Shown here: positions 34,371-43,228 of the stretch, in pieces
How positions within the stretch are numbered: the stretch's first letter is position 1
Layout: every line of letters starts with the position of its first letter
NCBI RefSeq assembly: GCF_025790165.1
Contig: NZ_CP094970.1
Span: 1,860,001-1,924,000 of the forward strand
Length of the DNA: 64,000 nucleotides
Direction: 5' to 3'
Source: Solicola gregarius
GTDB taxonomy: Bacteria; Actinomycetota; Actinomycetes; Propionibacteriales; Nocardioidaceae
Made by a program: the position numbers and the translations under genes
The notes under the pieces: model-generated
Told to the model about the DNA's origin: nothing
The model's database searches: none
Seen by the model: the letters and a program-made list of their open reading frames with translations, nothing else

Positions 34371-35530
34371 GCGCCCGCTCCTTCCGGGCCACCGAGTCGA
34401 ACAGGGTCGAACCGGTCCGGGTCGAACCGATCGACCGGGATGTCTGTCGCACCTTCGACCGCGAGGTCGGCGGCAATGGAGCCGATGCCCGCGGCGTGCT
34501 TGAAGCCGTGCCCGGAGAAGCCCCCGACCAGCACGGCGCCCGGTGCCCGAGCCGTCGTACCGACGACGAAGTCGCCGTCCGGAGTCTTCGAGTTGATGCA
34601 CGGCTCCGCACGTACGACCCGCGGGAGCAGTCCGGGGAACGCCATCCGGCAGAACGACTCGATCGGTTGTGTCTCGCCCGGCGTGACCGGCGTTCGGTTG
34701 TCCTCGGGACGATCGAGCCATGGCTTCGGTTGACCGCTGATACCGATCTTGACGCCCGAACCGTCGAGGTCTGGAATGCCCCATCCCTGCAGGTCATGGC
34801 TCTCACGTACGAACGTCGGAAAGCGATCGGGTCCGTAGCCGGAACCGCCGGAGAACCACGACAGGATCGAGCGCTGATTCCGCAGCGGCAATGCGAGTTC
34901 GGGCACCAGGTCGTTGAACCACGGCCCTGCGGACACGATCACGGTACGTGCCTCGATCACGTTGTCAGCGCAGGCGACGACCACCCGGTCGGTCCCGAAC
35001 TCGATCGAGCTGACAACCGTGCCGGTCTCCACCCGTGCACCGCGATCGACCGCACGCGCGACGGCAGCGCGGATCGCGAGCTCGGGATTGACCGACCCGG
35101 CCTCGCGCTCGTATACCCCGATGTCGTCGTCGAACGTCGCATGCTGAGGAAATCTGGTACGCAGCGCGTCGACGTCGAGCAGTTCGTACGCCACCTCGCC
35201 GGCATCGGCACTCTTCACCGCGTCGGCGACCAGCTCGCCGCCGTCGGTGCCGATCGACAGCCCGCCGGTGGTCGTCAGCAGCGGCGCATCTGCGGCGCGC
35301 TCGAGCTCCCGCCACAGTTCGAGCGATCGCCGCGCGATCGGCACGTACTCCGCCCCTTCGAACAGAATCGAGCGATAGATGCGCGATGCCCCGTGCGATG
35401 AGCCGTACGGGTGTGCGATGTCGTACCGCTCGACCCCCACGACCGAGACGCCGCGCTCGGCGAGCTGCCAGAGCGACATCGCTCCCATCGCTCCGAGGCC
35501 GACGACGGCGACGTCACAGCGGACGACCAT
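34367..35530 (-). CDS. N-methyl-L-tryptophan/sarcosine oxidase-like FAD-dependent oxidoreductase
   Basis: 387 residues of the monomeric sarcosine oxidase family. GLGAMG (11-16) binds FAD; HPYGSSHGASRIYR (about 40-53) is a family hallmark; EPCINSKTPDGDFVVG near 312-327 holds the cysteine that carries covalent FAD in this family; GFSGHGFKHAAGIG is the final flavin loop. The extreme C-terminus has a short repeat DRFDPDRFDP from a small DNA duplication. It oxidises N-methyl or secondary amino acids to release formaldehyde or an imine. Shares its operon with transporter and aminotransferase genes. Confidence 0.87.
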   Translation of the reverse strand: MVVRCDVAVVGLGAMGAMSLWQLAERGVSVVGVERYDIAHPYGSSHGASRIYRSILFEGAEYVPIARRSLELWRELERAADAPLLTTTGGLSIGTDGGELVADAVKSADAGEVAYELLDVDALRTRFPQHATFDDDIGVYEREAGSVNPELAIRAAVARAVDRGARVETGTVVSSIEFGTDRVVVACADNVIEARTVIVSAGPWFNDLVPELALPLRNQRSILSWFSGGSGYGPDRFPTFVRESHDLQGWGIPDLDGSGVKIGISGQPKPWLDRPEDNRTPVTPGETQPIESFCRMAFPGLLPRVVRAEPCINSKTPDGDFVVGTTARAPGAVLVGGFSGHGFKHAAGIGSIAADLAVEGATDIPVDRFDPDRFDPVRLGGPEGAGA

Positions 35531-35560
35531 GGATAGCTCCTTGTTGTGTTGACATCTGGG

Positions 35561-36325
35561 CTACAGAACCTTCGAGAGGAACATCCGCGTACGCTCCTCG
35601 ACAGGGTCATCGATCACCTGGCTCGGCGGCCCCGTCTCTACGACGACGCCGTCGGCCATGAACGCGACCTGGTCCGCGACCTCGCGCGCGAACCCGACCT
35701 CATGGGTGACGACGACCATCGACATACCGTCGCGGGCGAGTCGCTTCATCGTGTCGAGCACCTCGCCGACGAGCTCGGGATCGAGTGCCGAGGTCGGCTC
35801 GTCGAACATCATCAGCTTCGGCTTCATCGCCAACGCACGAGCGATCGCGACGCGTTGCTGCTGGCCGCCGGACAGCTGCGACGGGTACGTGTCCGCCTTG
35901 TCGGCGAGGGCGACGTGGTCGAGCAAGTCGCGCGCCTCCTTCTCACACTCGGCGCGCGGTCGCCGCTGCACGAGACGCGGCCCGGCCATGATGTTCTCGA
36001 GTGCCGTGTAGTGGGGGAAGAGATGGAAGCCCTGGAACACCATTCCGATGTCGGCCCGCTGTCGGCAGACTTCGTTCTCGGGCAGCTGGTGCAGCTTTGT
36101 ACCGACCTTCTTGTATCCGATCAGTCGGCCGTCGACCGTCAGCCGGCCGCGGTTGATCGTCTCCAAATGGTTGACGCAGCGCAGGAACGTACTCTTGCCC
36201 GAACCCGAAGGACCGAGGATGCACAGCACCTGCCCATGGTCGAGCGTGAGGTCGACACCACGCAGCACCTCGAGCCGGCCGTAGCTCTTGTGCACGCGTT
36301 CGGACCTCAACAGGGGCTCAGTCAT
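35561..36325 (-). CDS. Polar amino acid ABC transporter ATP-binding protein
   Basis: 254 residues. Walker A GPSGSGKS (about 44-51), [10 protein letters not shown] signature, [10 protein letters not shown] Walker B and D-loop. An insertion between Q-loop and signature lengthens the region after [22 protein letters not shown] overlap with the permease gene. It energises the second amino acid importer of the window. Confidence 0.92.
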   Translation of the reverse strand: MTEPLLRSERVHKSYGRLEVLRGVDLTLDHGQVLCILGPSGSGKSTFLRCVNHLETINRGRLTVDGRLIGYKKVGTKLHQLPENEVCRQRADIGMVFQGFHLFPHYTALENIMAGPRLVQRRPRAECEKEARDLLDHVALADKADTYPSQLSGGQQQRVAIARALAMKPKLMMFDEPTSALDPELVGEVLDTMKRLARDGMSMVVVTHEVGFAREVADQVAFMADGVVVETGPPSQVIDDPVEERTRMFLSKVL

Positions 36326-37287
36326 GACGCCTCCCCGTCCGGCGTACGCCGGTGCGAGCGGCCGATGCCCCAGCGCATCAGGTTGCGACCGATGCGCGGC
36401 AGCAGCGGGTCATCGACCACGGCGTCCGGCGTGAAGCGCCGCTCGATGCGCGATTGCACGATCGTCAGGATCGACGTGCAGATCAGGTACCAGATGCTCG
36501 CGACGATGAGCAGCGGGATCGTCTGGTAGTTGCGGGCATAGATGATCTGCGCGCTGTACAGCAGATCGGGAATCGCCAACACGCTCACCAGCGAGACGTT
36601 CTTCAGCATCGCGATCGTCTGGTTGCCGGTCGGTGGAATGATCACCTTCATCGCCTGTGGCAGCACGATCTTGCGCATCGTCTGCAGCCGGGTCATACCG
36701 AGTGACTCCGCCGCTTGGTACTGCCCGCGGTCGATCGAGACGATCCCGCCGCGGACGATCTCGGCCATGTACGCGCCCTCGTTCAGCCCAAGTCCGAGGA
36801 TGCCTGCGACCATCGGTGTGATCAGCGTGTTCGCGTCGAACGTGACGAACTGCGGGCCGAACGGAATGCCCAAGCCCAGCTCGGGATACAGCGCACTCAG
36901 GTTGAACCAGAACACCAGCTGCACGAGGATCGGCGTACCGCGGAAGAACCAGATGTAAAGCGCACCGGCACCGGCGAGGATCGGGTTCGCAGAGCCGCGC
37001 ATCAGCGCGAACACGATGCCGAGCACGATGCCGATCGCCATCGACACGACAGTCAGCTGCAGCGTCAGCGAGAGCCCCCGCAGGATCACGCCCTCGGTGA
37101 AGAACTCTCCTACGACGTCCCAGCGGAAGCGCGGATTCGTCAGGATCGTGTTGACGAGCATCGCCCCGAGGATCCCGACGCCGAGTGCGGCGATCCAGCG
37201 ACCGGGATGCCGGACGGGTACGGCGCGGATGTCTTCGGCGTCGAGTTCCGACCCGGCTGTCGTGCGCTCGTCGCGGACGTCAGTCAT
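36322..37287 (-). CDS. Polar amino acid ABC transporter permease
   Basis: 321 residues. A 35-residue cytoplasmic N-terminus precedes a membrane core of about five or six helices (first [19 protein letters not shown]). The EAA loop is [22 protein letters not shown]. The ATG at 37287 overlaps the final codons of the binding protein gene, which favours it over the GTG three codons upstream. Forms the import channel with the ATPase at 35561. Confidence 0.9.
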   Translation of the reverse strand: MTDVRDERTTAGSELDAEDIRAVPVRHPGRWIAALGVGILGAMLVNTILTNPRFRWDVVGEFFTEGVILRGLSLTLQLTVVSMAIGIVLGIVFALMRGSANPILAGAGALYIWFFRGTPILVQLVFWFNLSALYPELGLGIPFGPQFVTFDANTLITPMVAGILGLGLNEGAYMAEIVRGGIVSIDRGQYQAAESLGMTRLQTMRKIVLPQAMKVIIPPTGNQTIAMLKNVSLVSVLAIPDLLYSAQIIYARNYQTIPLLIVASIWYLICTSILTIVQSRIERRFTPDAVVDDPLLPRIGRNLMRWGIGRSHRRTPDGEAS

Positions 37288-38248
37288 CGCTCGCACAGCC
37301 CTCGGTGGGTTTACGGGGGAAGATCTTCTCGGCGCTGCTCACCTGCGACGGTTCGGTGAACGTCTTCGACTTGTCGACAGCACCCTCGACGACTCCCCAG
37401 TCATTTGCGATCCGTTCGTACTCGCCGTTGTCGATGAGCTCCTGAACCGCCTTCTGGAGAACCTCGTCGAGCCCATCCCAGCGCTTCGGGATGGCTATGC
37501 CGGCCAGGCTGTGCGGCGTGAAGTAGAGCCCGGAGACGCAGAGCTGGTCAGCCGCCTGCTTGGCGACGTACTCGACTTGCGCGAGATCGGCAACGACCGC
37601 ATCCGACCGGCCACTCGTCAGCGTGAGCGCCACCTGGTTCTGGTCGGGGATCTGCAGGATCTCGACGCCGTCCTGCCCACCACCGGTGCAGTGCTTGTCG
37701 GCGCGCTCCAGGCGCTCGACCTGGCTCGTACCCTTCTGCACCGCGACCCGCAGCCCGCACAGGCTGTCCTCGAAGTCGGTGGCGCGTACGTCGCCGTCGC
37801 GGCTCACCAGGAATCCGCCGCCGTTGAGGTAGTACGAGACGAAGTTGACGGCTTGGAGGCGCTCCGACTCGATACCGAAGCCCGCGATCCCGATGTCGTA
37901 CCTGCCGCCGTCGAGGCCCGGGATGATCGCATCGAACGCGACGTTCTTCCATTCGACCTCGAGCCCGAGCACCTGCCCGAGCGCCTCGCCCATGTCGATG
38001 TCGAACCCGATCAGGGTCTTGTTGTCGTCATCGAAGAACTCGAGGGGCGGGTACGGGGCATTCGTCGCGATGACGAGCTTGCCGCGGTCTCGGATCTCAT
38101 CGGGCACCTGGTCGACGAGGTCGGAGTTCTCGTCGACATCGACCGTCGACGAGTCGGCGTTGCCCACCGGGTTGGCACCGCAGCCGGACATCACGACGGT
38201 GAGCATCGCCGCCGCGAGGGCAGCGGAGTACTTGGCGATTGCATTCAT
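37280..38248 (-). CDS. Amino acid ABC transporter substrate-binding lipoprotein
   Basis: 322 residues. Lipobox SGC with Cys23. The mature part is a family 3 binding protein: GKLVIATNAPYPPLEFF, IGFDIDMGEALGQVLG, FDAIIPGLDGGRYDIG, then VAVQKGTSQVERLE and LQIPDQNQVALTLTSGRSDAVVAD. It has three cysteines in the second lobe (LCGLR, HCTGG, LCVSG). Start ATG at 38248 with AAGGAG; it overlaps the stop of the lyase gene upstream (ATGA). Ligand unknown, but the operon content points to a substituted or N-alkyl amino acid. Confidence 0.9.
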   Translation of the reverse strand: MNAIAKYSAALAAAMLTVVMSGCGANPVGNADSSTVDVDENSDLVDQVPDEIRDRGKLVIATNAPYPPLEFFDDDNKTLIGFDIDMGEALGQVLGLEVEWKNVAFDAIIPGLDGGRYDIGIAGFGIESERLQAVNFVSYYLNGGGFLVSRDGDVRATDFEDSLCGLRVAVQKGTSQVERLERADKHCTGGGQDGVEILQIPDQNQVALTLTSGRSDAVVADLAQVEYVAKQAADQLCVSGLYFTPHSLAGIAIPKRWDGLDEVLQKAVQELIDNGEYERIANDWGVVEGAVDKSKTFTEPSQVSSAEKIFPRKPTEGCASDD

Positions 38249-39582
38249 GGCTGGGTCTCCTTCGTAAGACGTCCGTTGTGAGACGTTGCGTGGCGGGCCA
38301 GCGCGATGCGGTCGTAGCCATCGTCGGCCACGTCGCGTACGGCCTGCTCGTACGACCCCGTGAGATTCGATGCGACTCGGTCGGGTACCCACTCGACCCC
38401 GTCGATGCAGCGTTGGGCGAACAGCGTCGCGGCCTTCGTGAGCATTCGGGTGCCGCGGAGTAGCTCCTCGACGGCGACCGGACCCATCGGCGTCACCTCG
38501 AGCTCGGGCGTGCCGGAGGCGGCGGCGACCGTGTGGGCGATCCCGGAGAGCAGGAACTGCGTCTGCATCACCAGCTCGGGTAGCACCGGATTGACCTTGC
38601 CGGGCATGATCGACGAACCGGCCTGCACCGGAGGCAGCGCGATCTCGCCGAGGCCGCCGACCGGACCCGACGCCAGCATCCGCAGGTCGCCTGCCGTTCG
38701 GCCGAGTACGCGCGCGGCGCGGGCCAGCGCGTCCGCCGCCCGCCCGAACGGCTCGAGCGAGGCGAGCCCGTCGTAGGGGTTCGGACTCGGCGTGATCTCG
38801 AGCCCGGTCTCCGCCGCGAGCATGTCGGTCGCCGACTCGCCGAAGCCGGGTGGTGCGCCGAGGCCGGTGCCCACCGCCGTGCCGCCGAGCGGGACGGCCA
38901 GCAGCGGCCGGGCGGCACGCTCGACGTCATCGGCCGCGCGGCGAACGGCGTGAGCGTGGGCACCGTGCACCGCCGCGATCGGCAGCGGGACGGCATCCTG
39001 TAGGCACGTACGGCCGAGGTGCTCCAGGTCGGCGTACCTGGCGGCGGTCGCATCGAGACTCGACGCGACAGTACGAAGCGACTCGACGGTCTCCGTCAGG
39101 GCCCGGTACGCGGCGATCGCCATGGCGGTCGGGAAGACGTCATTGGTCGACTGCGACCGATTGACGTGGTCGTTCGGATGGACCGGGTCGTACGTACCGA
39201 GCTCGCCGCCGAGAATGAGGTTGGCCCGGTTGGCGAGCACCTCGTTGACCATCATGTTGACGGCGGTGCCACCGCCGCCCTGCACCAGCTCGAGCGGGAA
39301 GTGTGCGCGATGGGCGCCGCCGGCCACCTCACGCGCCGATCGCACGATCGCCTCGGAGATCGCCGGTGTCAGCTCCGCGAACCGCCCGTTCGCGAGAGCG
39401 CAGGCGGCCTTGGTGTGCGCGAGGGCGGTGAGCAGCAGCGGCTCCTCGGCAAGCGTCCGGGTGCCGAGGCCGGAGTTGCCGAGTGCGCGCACGGTCTGGA
39501 TCCCGTACAACGCATCCGCGGGGACGTACGCCGTGCCGAGAAAGTCTCGTTCGGCGCGAACCGCCGTGGTCATCCGGTCCAT
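38245..39582 (-). CDS. Aspartate ammonia-lyase family protein (aspartase/fumarase superfamily)
   Basis: 445 residues. Superfamily signature GSSIMPGKVNP at 322-332 with the catalytic serine loop; HPNDHVNRSQSTNDVFPTA (135-153) matches aspartase/fumarase region 2; region 1 reads ELVQGGGGTAVNMMVNEV where true aspartases have GAGTSTNMN, so the substrate may differ (for example another N-substituted aspartate). It cleaves a C-N bond to give fumarate and an amine. Start ATG at 39582 has AAGGAGG. First gene of the long operon, divergent from a FadR-type regulator. Confidence 0.82.
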   Translation of the reverse strand: MDRMTTAVRAERDFLGTAYVPADALYGIQTVRALGNSGLGTRTLAEEPLLLTALAHTKAACALANGRFAELTPAISEAIVRSAREVAGGAHRAHFPLELVQGGGGTAVNMMVNEVLANRANLILGGELGTYDPVHPNDHVNRSQSTNDVFPTAMAIAAYRALTETVESLRTVASSLDATAARYADLEHLGRTCLQDAVPLPIAAVHGAHAHAVRRAADDVERAARPLLAVPLGGTAVGTGLGAPPGFGESATDMLAAETGLEITPSPNPYDGLASLEPFGRAADALARAARVLGRTAGDLRMLASGPVGGLGEIALPPVQAGSSIMPGKVNPVLPELVMQTQFLLSGIAHTVAAASGTPELEVTPMGPVAVEELLRGTRMLTKAATLFAQRCIDGVEWVPDRVASNLTGSYEQAVRDVADDGYDRIALARHATSHNGRLTKETQP

Positions 39583-39592
39583 CAGACCTCCT

Positions 39593-39627
39593 TGGCCAAG
39601 TTGCCTGGCCACTTTGTCGTCTGGCCA
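39593..39627. promoter_or_regulatory. Three TGGCCA motifs in the divergent promoter
   Basis: TGGCCA occurs at 39593-39598, 39606-39611 and 39622-39627, with centres 13 and 16 bases apart. The first overlaps the region of the lyase gene's Shine-Dalgarno; the second and third flank ACTTTGTCGTC. FadR-group GntR proteins bind short dyads of this kind, and the divergent regulator gene starts at 39685. Confidence 0.5.
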
Positions 39628-39684
39628 GTATGCGAAACTGACGGGACGAGCGCAAGACCCGAGCAGAAAAGAGTTCGCAACGCG

Positions 39685-40410
39685 ATGGCATCGACAGAGC
39701 AGGACCCACTCGGCACCGTCACCGCCGTGACGACGCGCAGTGCGTCCGCGCAGGTCGCCGATCAGCTCGTCGAGGCGATCCGCGACGGCCGGCTGCGGAC
39801 GAACGACAGGCTGCCATCGGAGCGCGAGCTCGCGCAGCGGTTCGGGGTCAGCCGGCCGACCATCCGCGAGACGTTCGCCGCGCTCGAGCTCGCCGGGCTG
39901 ATCCAGACCCATCGCGGCCGACCGACGACCGTCATCGGCACGCCCGCGGAGGTCACCACCTGGGGCGTCGAGATCCTGCCGCCGACGGTGTTCGAGACTC
40001 GGCTCGTACTCGAGCCCGCCCTCGCGTCACTCGCCGCGCAGAAGCAGTACCCGGAGGATCTCGAGAACCTCCGCGACGTACTGGCACGCCTGGAGAGCGA
40101 GTTCGAGGAGACCGGCGAGTACGTGAGCGACCTACCCGTCCACCTGGCGGTCGCGCGGGCCGCGCACAGCCCGATCCTCGAGCGTGCCCTCGCAGACGCC
40201 CTCCGCCACACCGAGACCGACCTGTGGAAGTCGTTTCGCAGGCGCGCGCTGGTCGAGCGCAGCGCGCGGGAGGGTCACGTCGACGAGTCGCGGTCGGTCG
40301 TACGGCATATCGAGCGCGGTGAGCCGGAGGCCGCCGCGGACGTATGGCGGCATCACCTCACGCGTTATCGCGACGAGATGCTCGAGGGTCGGGGCCAGCA
40401 ACGCTCGTGA
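39685..40410 (+). CDS. FadR-type GntR family transcriptional regulator
   Basis: 241 residues. The winged HTH is at about 17-85 (DRLPSERELAQRFGVSRPTIRETFAALELAGLI in parts), followed by an all-helical FCD domain (about 100-230) with DVLARLE, DLPVHLAVARAAHSPIL and RHIERGEPEAAADVWRHHL; FCD domains bind carboxylates, often through metal-coordinating His/Asp. It is divergent from the lyase-importer operon and very likely its regulator. The 48-bp palindrome copy B follows directly after its stop. Confidence 0.88.
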   Translation: MASTEQDPLGTVTAVTTRSASAQVADQLVEAIRDGRLRTNDRLPSERELAQRFGVSRPTIRETFAALELAGLIQTHRGRPTTVIGTPAEVTTWGVEILPPTVFETRLVLEPALASLAAQKQYPEDLENLRDVLARLESEFEETGEYVSDLPVHLAVARAAHSPILERALADALRHTETDLWKSFRRRALVERSAREGHVDESRSVVRHIERGEPEAAADVWRHHLTRYRDEMLEGRGQQRS

Positions 40411-40412
40411 CA

Positions 40413-40460
40413 GACAAATAGACATTTGTTATGCCCTGGCATAACAAATGTCTATTTGTC
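40413..40460. repeat. 48-bp AT-rich perfect palindrome, copy B
   Basis: The arms 40413-40435 and 40438-40460 are exact 23-bp complements separated by CT. It contains the same ACAAATAGACATTTGT half (40414-40429) as copy A and its mirror (40444-40459). It begins 3 bases after the stop codon of the GntR gene and ends 25 bases before the stop of the convergent aldehyde dehydrogenase gene, a position fitting a two-way terminator; copy A, however, sits in a divergent promoter gap. Confidence 0.92.
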
Positions 40461-40485
40461 GGGGATGGGTCGGCCCGGACCGGCG

Positions 40486-42024
40486 TCAGACCGTGAAGTC
40501 GACCCCCTGCGCGAGCGGCAACTCACCCGAGTAGTTGACCGTGTTGGTCGCCCGGCGCATGTACGCGCGCCACGCATCCGAGCCGGACTCGCGCCCGCCG
40601 CCGGTGTGCTTCTCGCCGCCGAACGCGCCGCCGATCTCGGCGCCGGACGTACCGATGTTGACGTTCACGATGCCGCAGTCGGCGCCCTCGGACGAGAGGA
40701 AGCGCTCCGCCTCGGCCTGGTCTTGGGTGAAGATGCTCGCCGAGAGACCCTGCGGCACGTCGTTCTGCAGCGCGATCGCCTCGTCGAGGTCGTCGTACGG
40801 CAGCACGTACAGCAGCGGGGCGAACGTCTCCTCACGCACGATCGGCGCCTGCTCGTCGATGCGTACGATCGCCGGCTCGGCGTAGTACGCGTTCGGGGCG
40901 GCGTCGGCGAGCCGCCGACCGCCGCCGACGATGAGCGAGCCACCGGCCTCCTTCGCGGAGTCGATCGCGCGCGTCATCTTCTCGTACGCCTGCTGGTGGA
41001 CCATCGGACCGACGAGCGTGCCGTCGGCCATCGGGTCGCCGATCGGCAGCCGCGAGTACGCGCCCGCGAGCCGCTCACTGAGGTCATCGACGATGCTGCG
41101 GTGCGCGATCACGCGGCGCATGGTGGTGCAACGCTGCCCCGCGGTGCCGGCCGCGGAGAACACGATGCCGCGCATGGTCAGATCGAGGTCGGCCGAACCC
41201 GTCACGACCGCGGCGTTGTTTCCGCCCAGCTCGAGCAGCGAACGGCCGAATCGCTCTGCGACGCGAGGCCCGACGAGGTTGCCCATCCGGGTCGACCCGG
41301 TCGCGCTCACCAGTGCGACACCCGGGTCGTCGACGAGGACCTGACCGACCTCCTGCGCACCGATGACCAGCTGGCTGACGTATCGCGGCGCCTCGACGTC
41401 GCGTACCGCACGATCCAGCAGCGCCGCGCACGCGGCCGAGGTCATCGGCGTGAGCTCCGACGGCTTCCAGATCACCGGGTCGCCACACACCAGCGCGATC
41501 GCGGTGTTCCATGACCAGACGGCGGCCGGGAAGTTGAACGCGCTGATGACTCCGACGACCCCGAGCGGATGCCACGTCTCCATCAGCCGGTGACCCGGGC
41601 GCTCCGACGGCATCGTGCTGCCGCCGATCTGCCGGGAGAGACCGACCGCGAAGTCGCAGATGTCGATCATCTCCTGGACCTCGCCACGCGCCTCGGAGGT
41701 GATCTTGCCGACCTCGAGGCTGATGAACGTGGCGATGTCGTCCTTGTGCTCGACCAGCAGCTCACCGAAGCGCTTGACGAGCGCGCCACGTACGGGCGCC
41801 GGCACGACGCGCCACTGCTTGAAGGCATCCTGGGCCCGCTCGACCGCGAGCTTGACGGTCGTCTCGTCGCCGTACGCGACGGAGAACACGGACTCGCCGT
41901 TGATCGGCGAGCGGTTGGTGACCTCGCCGCCCAGTGCGTCGACGTCGACGCCGCAGCGGTCGAGCGACGCGCGGGCGATCTGTGTGAGCCGCTCCGAGGT
42001 CGGAAGGGTGGTTGGCGATGTCAC
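40486..42024 (-). CDS. amaB: Aldehyde dehydrogenase family 7 (L-2-aminoadipate semialdehyde / piperideine-6-carboxylate dehydrogenase)
   Basis: 512 residues. GTG start at 42024 with AAGGAGGAG upstream. ALDH7 features: SAFNFPAAVWSWN, WKPSELTP, the LELGGNNAAVV glutamate and catalytic cysteine in TAGQRCTTMRR; VNVNIGTSGAEIGGAFGGEKHTGGGRESGSD is the family-specific end (shown here in short). It oxidises 2-aminoadipate-6-semialdehyde to 2-aminoadipate in lysine and pipecolate catabolism. Last gene of the operon with dehydrogenase, HglS-like and FAD oxidase genes, whose functions fit the same route. Confidence 0.88.
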   Translation of the reverse strand: MTSPTTLPTSERLTQIARASLDRCGVDVDALGGEVTNRSPINGESVFSVAYGDETTVKLAVERAQDAFKQWRVVPAPVRGALVKRFGELLVEHKDDIATFISLEVGKITSEARGEVQEMIDICDFAVGLSRQIGGSTMPSERPGHRLMETWHPLGVVGVISAFNFPAAVWSWNTAIALVCGDPVIWKPSELTPMTSAACAALLDRAVRDVEAPRYVSQLVIGAQEVGQVLVDDPGVALVSATGSTRMGNLVGPRVAERFGRSLLELGGNNAAVVTGSADLDLTMRGIVFSAAGTAGQRCTTMRRVIAHRSIVDDLSERLAGAYSRLPIGDPMADGTLVGPMVHQQAYEKMTRAIDSAKEAGGSLIVGGGRRLADAAPNAYYAEPAIVRIDEQAPIVREETFAPLLYVLPYDDLDEAIALQNDVPQGLSASIFTQDQAEAERFLSSEGADCGIVNVNIGTSGAEIGGAFGGEKHTGGGRESGSDAWRAYMRRATNTVNYSGELPLAQGVDFTV

Positions 42025-42067
42025 AGGCTCCTCCTTGAGCTGGTGTCGCATACGTAGGGTGTGCGGC

Positions 42068-43228
42068 TCATACGATGTTGGTCTCGGGACGTAGGCCGGC
42101 GTTCGCGAATCGGGTCGCGTCGAGTCCGCCGACGTCCACGAAGGGTTCATTGCCAAGATAGATGTCTCGCATGACCTCTCCAACCGCCGGGCCCATCAGG
42201 AACCCGTGGCCGGAGAAGCCGGTCGCGTACAGGAACCGGTCGACGCCCTCGGCCTCACCGATGAGCGCATTGTGATCGGGTGTCATCTCGTACAGTCCGG
42301 CCCAGCCGCTCGCGAGCCCGACGTCGCTCAACGCGGGGGCCCGCCGCTCGATCGCCTCACCGAGGCGCGGCAGCCAGTCCTGGCTCTGCGACAGCTTGAA
42401 GCCGGGCGTCTCGTCGGGGTCTGACATGCCCATCAGCAGGCCGTCGCCCTCGCCGTGGAAGTAGAAGCTGGACGCGAAGTCGATCGTGAACGGCAGGTCG
42501 GGAGGCAGGTCGGGATAGGGCTCGGTGATCAGGATCTGCCGGCGGATCGGAGTCACAGGCAGGTCGACGCCGGCCCACTCGCCCACCTGCCTGGCCCAGG
42601 CGCCGGCCGCGCACACGACCGTCTCGCACTCGATCCGCCCGGATTCCGTGCGCACTGCGCGTACGGAAGCGTCGTCGACGTCGAGGCCCGTCGCGGCACA
42701 CGATGTCACGATGCGTACGCCGAGCCGGCGCGCCGCCGACGCGTACCCGAGGACCACCGACTCGGGTGTGCAGTGCCCGTCGTCCGGCCCGTACGCGGCG
42801 GCAAGCAACCCGTCGGTCGAGATCAGCGGCGACAGCTTCTCGGCCTCGGCGACATCGATCATCCGGGTCGGTACGCCGAGCTGGTTCTGCAGCGCGACGT
42901 TGCGCTCGAACGTCTCGACCGCATCAGGCGAGTCGAGCAGGAACAGGTACCCCACCTGGTGCAGGTCGATCTGCTGGCCGAAGATCGCCTCGAAGTTCTC
43001 GAATGTCTCCAGGCTGCGCGCCCCGAGCGCGATGTTGACCGAGTCGGAGAACTGGGCGCGTACGCCGCCCGCCGCCTTGCACGTCGAGCCCGACCCGAGT
43101 GCGTCCTTCTCGACCAGCACGATGTCGGTGACGCCGGCCTTCGCCAGGTGGTACGCGGTGCTGACGCCCATGACACCGCCGCCGATGATCACGACCTCGG
43201 CGCTGGCGGGGAGATCTTTCGCGGTCAT
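42068..43228 (-). CDS. FAD-dependent amine oxidoreductase (sarcosine oxidase beta / pipecolate oxidase-like)
   Basis: 386 residues of the DAO family. GGGVMG (16-21) binds FAD, GSGSTCKAAGGVRAQFSD follows as in SoxB-like proteins, and YATGFSGHGFLMGPAVGE closes the flavin site. In this operon an L-pipecolate oxidase role (pipecolate to piperideine-6-carboxylate, the substrate form for the ALDH7 next to it) is the best guess, by context only. The ATG overlaps the stop of the HglS-like gene (ATGA). Confidence 0.8.
   Translation of the reverse strand: MTAKDLPASAEVVIIGGGVMGVSTAYHLAKAGVTDIVLVEKDALGSGSTCKAAGGVRAQFSDSVNIALGARSLETFENFEAIFGQQIDLHQVGYLFLLDSPDAVETFERNVALQNQLGVPTRMIDVAEAEKLSPLISTDGLLAAAYGPDDGHCTPESVVLGYASAARRLGVRIVTSCAATGLDVDDASVRAVRTESGRIECETVVCAAGAWARQVGEWAGVDLPVTPIRRQILITEPYPDLPPDLPFTIDFASSFYFHGEGDGLLMGMSDPDETPGFKLSQSQDWLPRLGEAIERRAPALSDVGLASGWAGLYEMTPDHNALIGEAEGVDRFLYATGFSGHGFLMGPAVGEVMRDIYLGNEPFVDVGGLDATRFANAGLRPETNIV

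Noticed and set aside
34367-34784. Longer N-terminus for the aldo/keto reductase
   Set aside because: The frame is open upstream of the GTG at 34370 but overlaps the conserved C-terminus of the flavin oxidase; the GTGA overlap gives a normal-length protein.
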